DNA from: Coptis chinensis
Taxonomy: Eukaryota > Streptophyta > Magnoliopsida > Ranunculales > Ranunculaceae
Assembly: GCA_015680905.1 (NCBI GenBank)
Contig: CM027380.1
Coordinates: 10,248,001 to 10,312,000, forward strand
DNA length: 64,000 nucleotides
Reading direction: 5' to 3'
The notes beneath the pieces are model-generated. The model ran no database searches. It was not told the origin of the DNA and saw nothing but the letters and a program-made list of their open reading frames with translations. Below are positions 62,600 through 64,000 of the stretch, in pieces (position 1 is the stretch's first letter; the number at the start of each line of letters is the position of its first letter). A program made the translations under genes and the position numbers.

Positions 62600-64000
62600 T
62601 GGCCTAGACCATAGTCCACAGCTTGGGAGGGTGGTGGAAAGAAAAAAAAAACTAGTAGTAATAGTTAGTGTAGGAGGAGAAGAGAGATTTATGGAGATTT
62701 GTTTCTATTATTGAGTTGCCTAATATAGATTTCTTAAGTATCAAGTAAAAGATACTTCCCATTGTAACTATATAACCTAGTGTGTGTTTTCCCTTAAACT
62801 ACCAATGAATAAAATCAACTCCTCTCTTCTTCTGGATGGATGTATTGCTGGCTGCTACACTGGCAGCCGAACCACGTTAAATTATTGTGTTCTTTGTTTA
62901 TCGTTTCTAATTTGCGACATGGTATCAGAGTGGTGATTGTAATCCAATACGCTATTAGAAAACAAGAAGAGAATTTTTGTCTTCCAAGTTCGTAATTTTT
63001 CTAAAAGATCTTCATTCAAGCGGTTGTAACTTTTCAACCCGCATCGAGAATCACACAAGGTAGGAGCGTTAGATTCATAGCATTAGTATTTGTTGTTTGT
63101 ATTTTTTGGGATCTTTTTGAATTCGTTGATAGGCTGAAACCTGATTCAAAGTCAGACAAGTCCGCATGGCCCGATTCAAATCCAAAGTTGGAAACTTTCA
63201 AGTCCCCTTTAAATGGTGTGAACTATGTGCTATGGTCTAGCTGAACTTTGGTCTCGGTGGGGAAGAAATTGGGATTTCTCAATGGGTGTAAAATTGCCCA
63301 TCGGACCGATTCGGGGGGTATGAAGATTGGGTTGCTAATGATCAACTTATTAGGTCATGGCTTCTCAATTCTATGGAATATTTACCTTTTCTGATTGACT
63401 AAGGAGTTATATTAGTCGATTGGCTGCGTATGGTAATCAAAACAATTCATTTCGAATATTTGAACTCCAACTTGAGATGGAGGGGCGTGAACAAGGTGAG
63501 AAAACAGAAAAGCATCTTGGCTACCTCAAAAAATTATGGGGACGAGTACAATATGTATCGTCTGATTTTGATGCACAAATCTTGTTGAAACGCGTCTTTG
63601 AAGGCGACAAGATTTTTCTCTCCTTCGTAGCTTGAAGCCGGAATATGACCACGCCAAAAGTAATGTTCTCATGGGTGGTTCCTTACCATCCATTTATATT
63701 CTTTTTTGTGCCACTATTGAGGGGAGGAAACTAGAAAGAAAACAATGATCATTGAATCTAAATCTTTTAATGAAAAGATCGAGACCTAATGTTCTCTTGG
63801 CGTAACGGAAAAGTCTCGGTTATGACAGATGGAAGAACAATGCACGCCACAAAGGAAAGAAGGAGCTTTATCATTGTGATCATTGTGGCAAAATTTGGAC
63901 ATACCAAGGAACGTTGTTGGGAGTTCTTGAAATGCGAACATTGTAATAAAATGGGCATTCCATGGATCGTTGTTGGGAACTACATCCTCATCTCAAAACT
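62600..64000 (+). mobile_element. 5' part of a Ty1/copia LTR fossil C3, continuing past window end
   Basis: An LTR ends at 62919 (TTTGCGACA), followed at once by TGGTATCAGAG (62920-62930), the plant initiator-Met primer-binding site. Its left end is not certain (about 62600). The gag region follows: QNNSFRIFELQLEMEGREQG, then LKPEYDHAKSNVLMG-like text and CCHC-type knuckles (YHCDHCGK near 63871, CEHCNKMG near 63935). Broken fossil; its right part is outside the window. Confidence 0.8.
62920..62930 (+). other. C3 primer-binding site
   Basis: TGGTATCAGAG, complementary to the 3' end of plant initiator tRNA-Met, immediately follows the LTR terminus GCGACA. It fixes the plus orientation of C3. 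Confidence 0.85.

Overview
The window is nuclear DNA of a flowering plant, most likely a eudicot. The evidence is intron-bearing plant gene remnants (RECQL3-like helicase, NDR1-like/LEA_2 genes, a GRF zinc-finger gene, a GH1 beta-glucosidase exon), plant-type Ty3/gypsy (Tat-like) and Ty1/copia elements with plant primer-binding sites, and Helitron, hAT, PIF/Harbinger and CACTA DNA transposons. I found no intact host gene. This is a transposon-rich, gene-poor region in which nearly every host gene copy is broken.

Layout. 0.8-5.9 kb: decayed RECQL3-like helicase pseudogene on +. 6.3-6.8 kb: end of a CACTA element with subterminal repeats. 8.9-11.4 kb: a 55-bp tandem array of about 45 units. 11.4-12.6 kb: a truncated LTR of the family seen again at 36.4 kb. 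12.6-20.6 kb: a Tat-like Ty3/gypsy fossil on the minus strand with a plus-strand antisense ORF; one of its LTRs is divided between the two ends of an inverted block. 21.2-25.2 kb: a solo LTR in a GRF zinc-finger gene, itself carrying a PIF/Harbinger transposon.

25.9-31.1 kb: MITEs, two tail-to-tail SINE-like units, and fragments of NDR1-like genes including a threefold tandem duplication. 31.3-32.4 kb: a two-exon plant gene fragment. 32.4-43.8 kb: a second Tat-like fossil (plus strand) with another LTR fossil nested in its reverse transcriptase region. 43.8-44.0 kb: another NDR1-like 5' end. 44.8-53.9 kb: two abutting Helitrons; the first holds a hAT element, and the second holds a captured beta-glucosidase exon, a complete-length copia fossil and a hAT MITE. 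54.1-60.0 kb: an NDR1-like gene split by a copia fossil. 62.6-64.0 kb: the 5' end of a third copia fossil running off the window.

Two themes join the window. First, NDR1-like (NHL/LEA_2 membrane protein) fragments, all on the minus strand and spread over 27-60 kb, look like a former tandem gene cluster dismantled by insertions. Second, many insertions can be delimited to the base by target-site duplications: 8 bp for hAT-type elements (ACTCTAAT, ACCCCAAC and near-perfect GTGGGGGA/G and T/CTGAGCGG), 5 bp for LTR elements (AAGGG, ACCTT, AGGGG, GAAGT). The window can therefore be read as a stratigraphy of insertions. I did not find a new functional system; the most unusual observations are the inversion that divided an LTR and the abutting Helitrons with a captured exon.
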